This document shows, piece after piece, positions 7,354 to 16,200 of a stretch of DNA of 44,189 nt; position 1 is the stretch's first letter, and each line of letters begins with the position of its first letter. The DNA is from Helicobacteraceae bacterium. GTDB lineage: Bacteria > Campylobacterota > Campylobacteria > Campylobacterales > Sulfurimonadaceae. The position numbers were made by a program, and so were the translations under genes. The notes under the pieces are model-generated. The model saw only the letters and a list, made by a program, of their open reading frames with translations, did not search any database and had not been told where the DNA came from. The stretch covers positions 1-44,189 of the forward strand of contig JAGGTH010000075.1 of the NCBI GenBank assembly GCA_021163845.1, in the 5' to 3' direction.

Positions 7354-8082
7354 TTATCTGAGGTTAAAGGCTATTGGTAAGATGAGCGTCGAGCGTGTTT
7401 GAGGCTTAGGTAGCACTTCATCTTTGAGTGATAGAGCAGCTTTGAGGGCTGTTTTATCCAAAAGCTCTTTGCCTGAAGATTTTACGACACTCGCTTCTAA
7501 AAGTTTTCCATTTGTATCAACGACAAGTTTGATCTCTACCACACCACTCCAACCCATCTTTTTTGCCATTCTTGGATAGCTTAAGTTTTTAAGAGCCATA
7601 TCACGTATAACAGAGAAGTTTGTTTGGATAAACTCTTGCTCTTGTTGGACGCGTATCTCCTCTTGCTCTTTTTGGATCTCTTCAGCTGTTTTTTGAGGCT
7701 TAATTGGCTCTTGTGGCTCTACTATCTCTTGGACAACTTCTTCTATCACCTCTTCAACGATTGGCTCCTCCACTACAGGCTCTTGTATAATCGGCTCTTT
7801 TTCAATAGGGATCTCTTTTACTGGCTCAGGTTTAGGCTCTGGCTTTGGTTTGGGCTTAGGAGGGGTTGGTTTAGGTTTAGGCTTCGCTTGTTCTACAGGT
7901 TTTATAACTTCTTTTGGCACGGGGGTATATGCCATAATATTCATAGGAATTGCTACAGGTTCGTTACTTACATCTGTAGATTGAGTAGAAAAGTAGAACA
8001 CACTCCCTATCACAAGAGTATGAATAGCAAGAGAAAGCGCTAAGGCTTTCTTCTCACTACTAAAGGGTGTTTTAAAAATCAT
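7354..8082 (-). CDS. tonB: TonB energy-transducing protein
   Basis: 242 residues. The N-terminus has one inner-membrane anchor (about residues 14-31, including the His of SLAIHTLV as in TonB/TolA). A long Pro-Lys then Pro-Glu stretch (about 55-125: KPKPTPPKPKPKPEP..., then EEPIVEE-type repeats) spans the periplasm. The C-terminal TonB domain (about 155-242) carries YPRMAKKMGWSGVVEIKLVVDTNG and the SSGKELLD helix. It couples the proton-motive force from ExbBD to the outer-membrane receptor encoded just upstream (20-bp gap). The last gene of the exbB-exbD-receptor-tonB operon, so probably iron regulated. Confidence 0.93.
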   Translation of the reverse strand: MIFKTPFSSEKKALALSLAIHTLVIGSVFYFSTQSTDVSNEPVAIPMNIMAYTPVPKEVIKPVEQAKPKPKPTPPKPKPKPEPKPEPVKEIPIEKEPIIQEPVVEEPIVEEVIEEVVQEIVEPQEPIKPQKTAEEIQKEQEEIRVQQEQEFIQTNFSVIRDMALKNLSYPRMAKKMGWSGVVEIKLVVDTNGKLLEASVVKSSGKELLDKTALKAALSLKDEVLPKPQTRSTLILPIAFNLR

Positions 8083-8102
8083 AAAGTGGAAAACTCCATT
8101 TT

Positions 8103-10160
8103 TTAGAATGAAACTTTTAAGCTAGCTTGTGCATTGAGACCCATACCAGGGTTGATTCCACCTGGAGCACGAGAAGCTATATACGTTTCATCTGTAAGGT
8201 TTTTAATAGCGAGATTGAGCTTTGCATTCTTATTCAGAACATACCATGCATTTACATCCCAGAGATTGTAAGATGGAATTATACCTTTTTTCCCATCTGC
8301 TGTTCCTATTTCTGTCTCATCAAAGTCCGAAAATTGCTCACTAACATACGAAAAAGTTACACCAGTACCCCAAGAGGCAGTTTTGTAGTTTGCCATGAGA
8401 TTGAGTAGATGTTCTGGAGCATAACTTAATCGGTTGCCTGCTCTTCCTTGGTTATTGCTTTTGATCTCTGCTGTTTCTAGGTACGTGTAGTTTCCACTTA
8501 GTGCAAAACCTGCACCTAGATCAACTCCACCGCTGAGTTCTAGCCCTTGATTAAGTGTTTCACCTGCATTTGTAAGCTGTCCACCTGAATCACTATTAGG
8601 AGCGATCTGATTTGCAAAATCGAGTCTAAACAATGTCACTTCATAGTTTGCGTTTTGAGTATGCCCGCGTAATCCTATTTCATAGTTTGTACTTCTCTCT
8701 GCGTCAAGATCTACAGCGTCTCCATCACTCGCGATAGCATCTGCTACACGTGGAGGTGCAAACCCTTTGTGCACACCCCCAAAGAGTGTCGCCTCTTTTG
8801 CAAACTTATGTGTCGCACCGATCCCTGGGATAAACTCTGTGTTGTCTGTTTTTGTCGATGTCGCTGTTGCACTTCCATTCCATGAATCTATCTTTCTTGT
8901 TTGCTCATACTTCTCTACGCGAAAACCAGGTGTAATCGTCGTATTTTCCCCTATATAGAGTCTGTTTTGTGCAAAAAGAGTGATCGCTTCAGCCTCTCTT
9001 GTATCCTGCTCACGTATACCATTGAGATAACTTCCTGACGTGTATGAGGTGTCTATCACATAAGTATACTGATCTGCAGTACGACCTCTTTGATTTTTCA
9101 TGGTCTCTTGATGGAGTTTAATACCAAACTCTGCACTATTATCGATATCAAAGAGCGTATAATCAAAAAGAGCACGAGAATCGATGCCCATCACTTCAAA
9201 CTCTCTGAGTCTGCCATCTGCATTGCTATTCATATCATTATAACCAGTCACGCTATTAAAAGAATTATTTTGTCTCCACCAGTCACGTGTCGCTTTATTA
9301 TAGTACGCAAGTGTTTTTACTCCAAAACCACTATCTGAAAAATATTGGTGGGTAAGATCAAGACTATCTCTTTCTACAAACATCAAGTCATTTTGTGCCT
9401 TGTTTTGTTTGTAATCTTGTTCATACTCTTTTTGTGTAAGCCCTAAATAGGTGTGCGCTGCTTCGTGCTCATAGTGAGTAAGCTTGATCCCAAGAGTGTT
9501 GTTGTCGTTGAGTTTTAGGGCACCTTTTATCACTACATCCGTAGCATCAAAAGGCATATCTCTCCAGCCATCTCCCTCTTTTGTGAGCGCGCTGATACTA
9601 AAGCTATAGTTATCGATCACCACACCATATTCGGCAAGAAGACTTTTGTAATTGTAGTTTCCTGCTGTAAAAACTACACTTGAACCATCACGAGGTTGCT
9701 TCGTGATATAGTTGATAACCCCACCGATATTTGAAGGTCCATGAGCGAGTGAGCCACTCCCTTTGAGGATCTCGATACGCTCCATTCTCTCTACAGGTGG
9801 ATGATAATATGCCGCTGGATCGGTGTATGGTCCAAGAGCGATCGGTGCTCCATCTTCGAGTAAGAGCACTTTTTTACTCATATCCGAACCGATCCCGCGG
9901 ATAGTGATACGTGGATAAAAACCATATCCATCTGTCTCCACAGCATGCACACCCGATGTCTTTTTCAAAGCATCTTGAAGTGAGAGAGGTTTTGTCTCTT
10001 CGAGTGTCTCTTGTGTAATGACTGTCGATGAGCCTGGGATATGGGAGAGTGATTCTTCGCTTCCTCCTATAACATTGATCGTAGGAAGTTTTACATCCTC
10101 TGCACAGAGTGTGCTTGCAAGTAATGTTGCTACACTGATACTTAATACTGTTTTTTTCAT
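8103..10160 (-). CDS. TonB-dependent outer-membrane receptor, FecA-like
   Basis: 685 residues. Signal peptide 1-20 (ending LCA-ED), then a TonB box (LPTINVIGG, about 25-33). A plug domain covers about 40-150 with the conserved RITIRGIG, VLLLEDGAPIALGPYTDP and RIEILKGSGSLAHGPSNIGGVINYIT blocks. The 22-strand barrel ends in the usual aromatic residue (SLKVSF). The plug resembles FecA-type receptors (ferric citrate and other ferric chelates), but the substrate cannot be fixed; haem or another siderophore is possible. No FecI/FecR pair or periplasmic binding protein is adjacent. A good AAAAGGA ribosome-binding site lies before the ATG. It is flanked by exbD (20 bp upstream) and tonB. Confidence 0.88.
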   Translation of the reverse strand: MKKTVLSISVATLLASTLCAEDVKLPTINVIGGSEESLSHIPGSSTVITQETLEETKPLSLQDALKKTSGVHAVETDGYGFYPRITIRGIGSDMSKKVLLLEDGAPIALGPYTDPAAYYHPPVERMERIEILKGSGSLAHGPSNIGGVINYITKQPRDGSSVVFTAGNYNYKSLLAEYGVVIDNYSFSISALTKEGDGWRDMPFDATDVVIKGALKLNDNNTLGIKLTHYEHEAAHTYLGLTQKEYEQDYKQNKAQNDLMFVERDSLDLTHQYFSDSGFGVKTLAYYNKATRDWWRQNNSFNSVTGYNDMNSNADGRLREFEVMGIDSRALFDYTLFDIDNSAEFGIKLHQETMKNQRGRTADQYTYVIDTSYTSGSYLNGIREQDTREAEAITLFAQNRLYIGENTTITPGFRVEKYEQTRKIDSWNGSATATSTKTDNTEFIPGIGATHKFAKEATLFGGVHKGFAPPRVADAIASDGDAVDLDAERSTNYEIGLRGHTQNANYEVTLFRLDFANQIAPNSDSGGQLTNAGETLNQGLELSGGVDLGAGFALSGNYTYLETAEIKSNNQGRAGNRLSYAPEHLLNLMANYKTASWGTGVTFSYVSEQFSDFDETEIGTADGKKGIIPSYNLWDVNAWYVLNKNAKLNLAIKNLTDETYIASRAPGGINPGMGLNAQASLKVSF

Positions 10161-10180
10161 AATTTTTCCTTTTTATGTTT

Positions 10181-10573
10181 TTATTTTTGAACAACCATAG
10201 AGATCTTCTCGATCTCTTGGGTTTTTAAAATATCTATCACAAAGACAAAATCCTCATAATCTGAGTTTTTGTCTGCACTAATTGCTACGAGATCCTCTTT
10301 TGTTACTTTTTTAAGCTCCTCTGTAAGAGCTGCGCGCGCTATCTCTTTTTCATTGACAAAGAATTTTTTATCCTTAGAGATAGAGATATCAAAGCGTTTT
10401 GGCTCTAACTTTGTTTGCGCGACACTCTCTTTTGGAAGTGCTATTTCGAGTTTTCCAAGAGCGATAAATGATGATATCGTGAGTACGATCGCCAAGAGTA
10501 CCAACATAATATCGATGAGAGGGACGACATTGATCCCCTCTACACGCTTAAGCGATCGCATCTTCAAACTCAC
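10181..10573 (-). CDS. exbD: ExbD proton-channel subunit
   Basis: 130 residues from GTG at 10573. The ATG at 10561 (MRSLKRVEG) is an equally good start and gives 126 residues. One N-terminal membrane helix (about 15-38) holds the essential aspartate in VVPLIDIMLVLL, which carries protons through the ExbBD motor. A periplasmic ExbD/TolR domain follows. It overlaps exbB by 26 bp, a sign of coupled translation. It works with ExbB and TonB to energise the receptor encoded downstream. Confidence 0.92.
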   Translation of the reverse strand: MSLKMRSLKRVEGINVVPLIDIMLVLLAIVLTISSFIALGKLEIALPKESVAQTKLEPKRFDISISKDKKFFVNEKEIARAALTEELKKVTKEDLVAISADKNSDYEDFVFVIDILKTQEIEKISMVVQK

Positions 10574-10973
10574 TTATTGCCAAATCTACTTTTCTTAAAA
10601 ATCCACCATAGATGATTGTCGAAGGTATCGCTACAATAAGTCCTGCTGCTGTGACTTTAAGTGCCAGTGCGAGCCCTACGATCACTTCGGATGTATCAAG
10701 TGCTCCACCACTCATACCGATCTCATAAAAGACCACCATGATTCCCCCAACGGTTCCAAGAAGCCCAACATAAGGAGCGTTAGAACCTATAAGTGAGATC
10801 GTTGTGAGATTTTTTGTCGCCGCTCTCTCCAGTGCATTTTTTGTTGCATACTGCTTGATGTTGAGCGTTTTGAAAAACATAAATCTCTCGAGTGCGTACC
10901 CTACGACGAGTGTACTCATAGCGAGCAAGATGCCAAGTGTTCCATAGTCAACGATCAGTTTTATATCTTCCAT
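10548..10973 (-). CDS. exbB: ExbB (MotA/TolQ/ExbB family) motor subunit
   Basis: 141 residues, the short three-helix form. Helices are at about 12-30 (LGILLAMSTLVVGYALERFMF), 65-88 (VGLLGTVGGIMVVFYEI) and 100-122 (ALALKVTAAGLIVAIPSTIIY). The LLGTVxG and AGLIVAIP motifs are diagnostic. First gene of the operon, with a strong AGAGGAG ribosome-binding site, a TATAAT at 11012-11017 and a Fur-box-like site further upstream. Confidence 0.92.
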   Translation of the reverse strand: MEDIKLIVDYGTLGILLAMSTLVVGYALERFMFFKTLNIKQYATKNALERAATKNLTTISLIGSNAPYVGLLGTVGGIMVVFYEIGMSGGALDTSEVIVGLALALKVTAAGLIVAIPSTIIYGGFLRKVDLAISEFEDAIA

Positions 10974-11011
10974 AAGTCTCCTCTAAAATGAAATTGCTTT
11001 TGATAGTCGTT

Positions 11012-11017
11012 ATTATA
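11012..11017 (-). promoter_or_regulatory. -10 box of the exbB operon
   Basis: Minus-strand TATAAT 39 bp before the exbB ATG. There is no good -35. The Fur-like site begins 31 bp further upstream, covering the RNA-polymerase region. Confidence 0.5.
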
Positions 11018-11047
11018 AAGAGAGGGTGCTTAAAGTATGTTTAAATT

Positions 11048-11066
11048 AATAATTAATATCAATATC
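11048..11066 (-). promoter_or_regulatory. Fur-box-like operator upstream of exbB
   Basis: On the minus strand the 19 bases read GATATTGATATTAATTATT. Compared with the classical Fur box (GATAAT-GATAAT-CATTATC) each hexamer has one mismatch. The position upstream of the -10 of an exbB-exbD-receptor-tonB operon makes iron-dependent repression by Fur the natural reading. Confidence 0.65.
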
Positions 11067-11103
11067 GTTAAATGTAGGAATTTATTGGGTAGGAGTGCTT
11101 GAC

Positions 11104-11541
11104 TTAGCCACAACACTTTTTATATTTTTTGCCACTACCACAAGGGCATGGGATGTTGCGCTCTATTTTAGAGTTGTAGATAATTCCCTCTTTGTAAAGC
11201 CACATCCCATCCTCTTTGACAAAGAGGCTTTTTTCGTGTTGCATCGCCACGCCTTCTGTATCACGATAATAGGCTTTGAACTCCACCATATCCTCAGCAA
11301 AAGAGACGATCTCTAAAGAGAGCCATGTAACACTTCTAGAGTACTCCTCTATCAAGGCAATATCATTTTCATAGCGATTCTCTTGTGTCGTTGTCTCTAC
11401 GAGATATTTGCCATCGCCTAGCACATAAGCGCTATAACGACTACGCATCAACTCTTGGGATGTAGAGGGTTTTTTCTCGCGCGCGAGAAAGGGCTGGCAG
11501 CACTCAGAAAACTCTTTTTGGCTTTTACAATAACATAACAT
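11104..11541 (-). CDS. YchJ-family protein with SEC-C zinc motif
   Basis: 145 residues. The N-terminal [16 protein letters not shown] and C-terminal [14 protein letters not shown] are two SEC-C-type zinc-binding motifs. They flank an NTF2-like YchJ middle domain ([21 protein letters not shown]). The family (UPF0225) is widespread, of unknown function, and its SEC-C motif resembles the SecA/ribosome-binding zinc finger. Length is normal. A single gene with 37 bp to the AEC transporter upstream on the same strand; the two could share a transcript. Confidence 0.85.
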   Translation of the reverse strand: MLCYCKSQKEFSECCQPFLAREKKPSTSQELMRSRYSAYVLGDGKYLVETTTQENRYENDIALIEEYSRSVTWLSLEIVSFAEDMVEFKAYYRDTEGVAMQHEKSLFVKEDGMWLYKEGIIYNSKIERNIPCPCGSGKKYKKCCG

Positions 11542-11578
11542 TAGAGATCACTTTTTTTTGTTTGAAGTATAGCATAGA

Positions 11579-12481
11579 CTATGCAAGGAATTGATAGACA
11601 ACATAGGTCGTAGCAAAGGATATGAGGGTTCCATACCCGACCACTGAGGCACTAAGCCTTGGTGCAAGTCCCCATAATGAAGCCAAAACTCCCGCGGTTA
11701 TCATTGGTCCCATACTCGCTTCCATGATCGCTACATCCCAAGAGAGGTGTTTTGTTCCAAAAAGAGAGAAGAGCATAAACGCTACAAGTGGGGCAAATAC
11801 AAGCGTCGTTGTTAGTGCAAGCACAAAGGGTTTGATATCTTCGCGTGGGAGGGCGAACTGGAGTTGTAGTCCTACAGAGACAAGGGCGAGTGGTACGATC
11901 GTCGCGGCAAAAGATTCAAGAACACTCAAAAAGAGTGGAGGAAACTCTGAGCCGATAAAGCACAAGGCAAGAAGGAGTGTGAGAAAAGGGGGAAAGGTGA
12001 TGATCTTTTTGCCAATGGATCTTACATCGACCTTGCTTGTTCCCGAGTAATAGACCGCGATAAAGGTTCCATAGGTTGAGAGTGCGATAAAGGTACCGAG
12101 CTGATCGTACATCAAGACATAGCCTAGAGCGTTTGCTCCAAAATAGGCTTGGATGATTGGGATGCCCAAAAAAGAGGTGTTTCCAAGCACACCTACAAGA
12201 AGCAAGGCACCCGTGAGCTTTTTATCAAAGCCAAAATATCTGCTCAGAGAAAAGATAAGCAAAGCAGAAAGCCCCATAACAGCCCAAGCAACAAGAATAG
12301 GGATGAGTGTCTCTAGAGAAAAGCTAAGACGCGGAATCTGTAAAAGCGCCATAGCAGGCAGGGAGATATAGAGGATAAACTGATTGAGGATCAGAGGCGC
12401 TTCTTTGGGAAAAGCCTGGGACTTTTGTAAGATATATCCGATTGCAAGAGCGCTCAATATTAGGGCAAAATTTTCCATCAT
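11579..12481 (-). CDS. AEC family (auxin efflux carrier-like) transporter
   Basis: 300 residues starting at MMENFALILSALAIGYILQ; the Met at 12478 is an alternative. A longer in-frame extension to 12568 would run into the opposing nitroreductase gene and adds a non-membrane Phe/Cys-rich stretch, so I reject it. About ten membrane helices are visible with the AEC pattern of two five-helix halves. The first half has FILYISLPAMALLQIP and GNTSFLGIPIIQAYFG. The second half has LALVSVGLQLQF and MEASMGPMITAGVLASLWGL. AEC proteins export small organic acids or related anions; the substrate is unknown here. Divergent from the nitroreductase gene with a 69-bp shared region. Confidence 0.85.
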   Translation of the reverse strand: MMENFALILSALAIGYILQKSQAFPKEAPLILNQFILYISLPAMALLQIPRLSFSLETLIPILVAWAVMGLSALLIFSLSRYFGFDKKLTGALLLVGVLGNTSFLGIPIIQAYFGANALGYVLMYDQLGTFIALSTYGTFIAVYYSGTSKVDVRSIGKKIITFPPFLTLLLALCFIGSEFPPLFLSVLESFAATIVPLALVSVGLQLQFALPREDIKPFVLALTTTLVFAPLVAFMLFSLFGTKHLSWDVAIMEASMGPMITAGVLASLWGLAPRLSASVVGYGTLISFATTYVVYQFLA

Positions 12482-12490
12482 TTTCTTTGT

Positions 12491-12536
12491 GTTTGAAATA
12501 AGTTTGAAAGTATATAATCTTTTTATGAATTCAAAC
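12491..12536. promoter_or_regulatory. Divergent promoter region with 11-bp-spaced GTTTGAAA repeats
   Basis: GTTTGAAA occurs at 12491-12498 and 12502-12509 (one helical turn apart), with an opposing TTCAAAC at 12530-12536. A TATAAT at 12513-12518 serves the nitroreductase gene on the plus strand. The repeats lie where an activator or repressor would touch the -35 region. Confidence 0.45.
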
Positions 12537-12550
12537 AAAAGGTAATAAAA

Positions 12551-13180
12551 ATGGCAAAAACATTTCAAGAAGCATTAGATTTTAGACACGCATGTAAGAT
12601 CTTTGATGAAACACAAAAGATCTCAGAGAGTGATATCCGAACTATTTTAGAAGCAGGGCGCAAGGCTCCTTCATCTTTTGGGATGGAAGCGTGGAAGTTT
12701 TTGGTGATTACCAATGAAGAACTCAAAGCAAAACTACGCCCACTTTGTTGGGATCAAGTGCAGATCACATCCGCTTCTCATGTGGTAGTGCTCCTCGCTG
12801 GCATCGAAAATGTCAAACCTCAAAGTGGCGTACCAAAACAGAGATTTGAGCGTCGTGAGATGCCACAAGAGAAACTTGATTTTTATCTTGACCTCTATGC
12901 AGACCATCTCAAAGAGACACTCAGCTCTGATGCAAATATCTATGCGTGGACAGCACGTCAAACCTACATAGCCGCGGCAAATATGATGAATATGGCAGCA
13001 GTGCTTGGGATAGATTCTTGTCCGATCGAAGGCTTAGACAAAAGGGCAGTTGAAGAGCTTTTAGCCCTTGATACAACAAAATACCAACTCTCAATGGTGC
13101 TCCCGTTTGGGTATAGACTAAATGAACAATCTTCACAATTACGCCTTGATTTTGATGAAGTTGTGGAGTTTATTGAGTAG
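12551..13180 (+). CDS. Nitroreductase-family NAD(P)H-dependent flavin oxidoreductase
   Basis: 209 residues of the nitroreductase (NfsB/FRase I-like) FMN family. It begins with the typical ALDFRHACKIFDETQKIS FMN-phosphate-binding stretch, followed by APSSFGMEAWKFLVI and the C-terminal DSCPIEGLDK and YQLSMVLPFGYR. It should reduce quinones or nitro compounds with NAD(P)H in the cytosol. AAAAGG lies before the ATG. The gene ends at a strong terminator. Confidence 0.9.
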   Translation: MAKTFQEALDFRHACKIFDETQKISESDIRTILEAGRKAPSSFGMEAWKFLVITNEELKAKLRPLCWDQVQITSASHVVVLLAGIENVKPQSGVPKQRFERREMPQEKLDFYLDLYADHLKETLSSDANIYAWTARQTYIAAANMMNMAAVLGIDSCPIEGLDKRAVEELLALDTTKYQLSMVLPFGYRLNEQSSQLRLDFDEVVEFIE

Positions 13181-13182
13181 AT

Positions 13183-13205
13183 AAAGCCCTCTAAAGAGGG
13201 TTTTT
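13183..13205 (+). terminator. Rho-independent terminator after nitroreductase gene
   Basis: CCCTC-TAAA-GAGGG stem-loop (13187-13200) followed by TTTTT, starting 6 bp after the stop codon. It isolates the kinase operon downstream from read-through. Confidence 0.85.
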
Positions 13206-13259
13206 AAATAAAAGTGATTAAAATGTCTTTAAGAGAAAATAGAGGAGTGTGACAGATAG

Positions 13260-16200
13260 ATGCAATATCCAAAACTTTTTAGCATAGCAAGCCAGAATGT
13301 AGTTTCTTTAGATCATAAAAAGAGTCTCAAAGAAGCGATAGCCCTTATGGAAGAACATGATATTCGAGATGTGATCATTTCGGATGTCAAAGGGTACAAG
13401 ATACTCACTGCTACACAGCTTCTTTTTTTAAAGATGCAAAAGACTCCACTTGAGATCTCCTTGTCCGAGATTGACCTTCCTGAAGTGTTGAGTCTAGGCA
13501 AAGAGGCGACGCTTCTTGATGGTTTACATGCTATCAAAAACGATACTGAACATGTTTGTATCGTTGAAGAGAAGAGACTTTTAGGCATAGTAAGTTATAC
13601 GGATATTGCAAAACATCTCGACCCTGATCTCCTCGCACAAAACCAAACAGTCGCAGAGATGATCCAGTCTTCAGAAGTGCTGATAGTCCCAGAAGAGACA
13701 AGCCTAGAAGCACTTTTGCCACGCCTGATACAAACAAGACACAAAAGTGCTATCGTTTCTACCGATAAAGGCTATGGGATCATAACGCAAAAAGATATCA
13801 TCAAAGCACTCAATAGTGGATATGATTTTCATACATCTGTTACCTGTGTGATGAGTATCCCACTTTTTTGTATTCTCGATTCTCTGAGTATTGCTGAGGC
13901 TTTAGAACTTTCACGAAAGAAAAATTTTAAAAGAGTAGTTGTACAAAATAGTAGTGGAGAGATCATCGGTATTTTAGGGCAAAAAGATCTTATCAATACC
14001 TACTACAACCAATGGTACATGATACTCAAAGAGCATCAAGGGGAATTAGAGAGAAAAAATTCTCAGCTTGAACTTTTAGCAGATGAGCTTCCTAATGGGA
14101 TGTTTATTGTCAGTTCTGATGGAGTGATAGAAAAAGCAAATCATACGGCATCGAAGATCTTAGGTTTTTTAAAAGAGGAGCTTGAGGGCAAAGAGTTTAT
14201 TAGTCTCTTTGAGTGTGCGAGTAAACGTCTTTGTAATCAAGATCAAAAAAAGCTTTTAACTTGTTCGACCTGTAATGAGGATGTCTCCTTTGCAGAATGT
14301 GTCTTACTGGATGCACTCGGACAGAAAAAAGAGCATAGAGGCGAGGAGATTCTAGTGACAAAATCTGGTGCTCTTATCACGATAGAGTACAGTGTGAAAC
14401 CTCTCAATAACCATGATTATGAAAGTTCGATCTTCTTGTTTCATGATATCTCTGAAAAGGTCAAAGCACAAAGGGAACTTGAGTTTGAACATACTCTTTT
14501 TGTAGGTGGACCTGTTATGAGTATCGAGTGGCAAGTAACAGAGGGTTGGCCTATGAGCTTTGTTTCAAAAAACTGTGAATCTATTTTGGGCTACACATCT
14601 GAGGAGATGCTTCAAAGTAGTTTTAATTATAACACTTTAATACATCCTGATGACCTAGAAAAAACGCATCGTGAAGTGAGTCAATATATTCAGAGTGATG
14701 TAGAAAGTTTTGAACAATCCTATAGACTTAAAAGAAAAGATGGTATCTATCGCTGGTTTTATGATTTTACAAAGATTCATCGTAATAGTGATGGAGAGGC
14801 TATCTCGCTTCAAGGCTATCTTCTCGATCAGACACAACTCAAAGAGGTACAAGAGCAACTCCAAAAAAATGAAGATATGCTCCGTACTATTTATGATATC
14901 TTGCCTATAGGGATCTCTATCACAGATCCAGAGGGAAATATTGTCGATTGCAATAGAGCTTCAGAGGAGCTTTTGGGGATAACAAAAGAGGAACACCTCT
15001 CGCGCCATTTTGCAGGTAAAGCGTGGAGAATTATACGCCCTGATATGACAACTATGCCCTCAAGTGAATTTGCAAGCGTGATCGCACTCGAACAAAAACG
15101 AGCGGTCTTAGATGTAGAGATGGGTATCGTAAAATCTGAGGGGATCACTTGGATCTTAGTAAGTGCTATGCCTGTAAAAAACCCTGACTTTGGCGTTGTT
15201 ATCGTCTATATTGATATTACTCAGAGCAAAGAGACAAAACGGATGCTTGTCGAGGCCAAAGAGATGGCAGAACAAGCCAATAGAGCCAAAAGTTCTTTTT
15301 TAGCAAATATGAGTCACGAGATCCGTACTCCGATGAATGGTATCTTAGGTTTGAGTGAACTGCTTTTGGATACATCCCTTGATACAAAACAGCAAAAGAT
15401 GCTCTCTCATCTGAGTAAATCTGCCAATATGCTCTTAGATATCATCAATGATATCTTGGATTATTCTAAGATAGAGGCGCATAAGCTTCTTTTGGAATAC
15501 CGTGATTGTGACCTTTTGGAGTTCGTAGAACATTTAGAAGAGCTATTTACACCTCAAGCCCAGGCAAAACAACTTGAGTTTAAGATTCATACGAGTCAAG
15601 ATATTCCAGCGGTGATACGCACAGATGAGTTGCGACTTTTACAGGTTTTAAGTAACTTGATAGCAAATGCGCTCAAGTTTACCCATCATGGAGCTGTGGA
15701 TGTAGAGATATCTTTGGCGCAACAGATAGATGAGAGCAAAGCTGTTTTGTATTTTGAGATCAAAGATAGCGGTATTGGTATCGAGAAAGAGGATATGAAG
15801 AAACTCTTTAGCCCTTTTACACAAGCAGATATCTCTATCACACGTAATTACGGTGGATCTGGTCTAGGTCTTGTGATATCCCAAAGAGTTTTAGAAGCGA
15901 TGGGAAGTGAGCTTCATGTAAAGAGTGAAGTAGGCAAAGGCTCTACCTTTAGTTTTGAACTGACAGTTGATACAAAAAAAGATCTTGAAGATAAAAAGCT
16001 TTTGCAACACACAAATGAAATAGATAGAGTGGAGTTCTTGGGTGTACATGTCCTCTTAGTAGAGGATAATGAGATCAATCAAGAGGTCGCGACCATGATG
16101 CTTGAGCGTCTTGGTGTTGCAGTAGATGTTGCTTCAAACGGTAAAGAGGGTGTGCAACTCTTTGAGCGGGATAAAGAGAAATACAGTGCGATACTGATGG

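Noticed and set aside
7624-8043. Leu/Phe/Arg-rich plus-strand open frame opposite tonB
   Set aside because: It is the complement of the Pro-Lys/Pro-Glu repeat of TonB; composition is an artefact and there is no ribosome-binding site.
10269-10598. Plus-strand frame across exbD
   Set aside because: Shadow of exbD; no ribosome-binding site and serine-rich composition typical of an antisense frame.
12482-12568. N-terminal extension of the AEC transporter
   Set aside because: It would overlap the opposing nitroreductase gene and its promoter, adds a non-membrane Phe/Cys-rich stretch, and MMENF is the natural family start.
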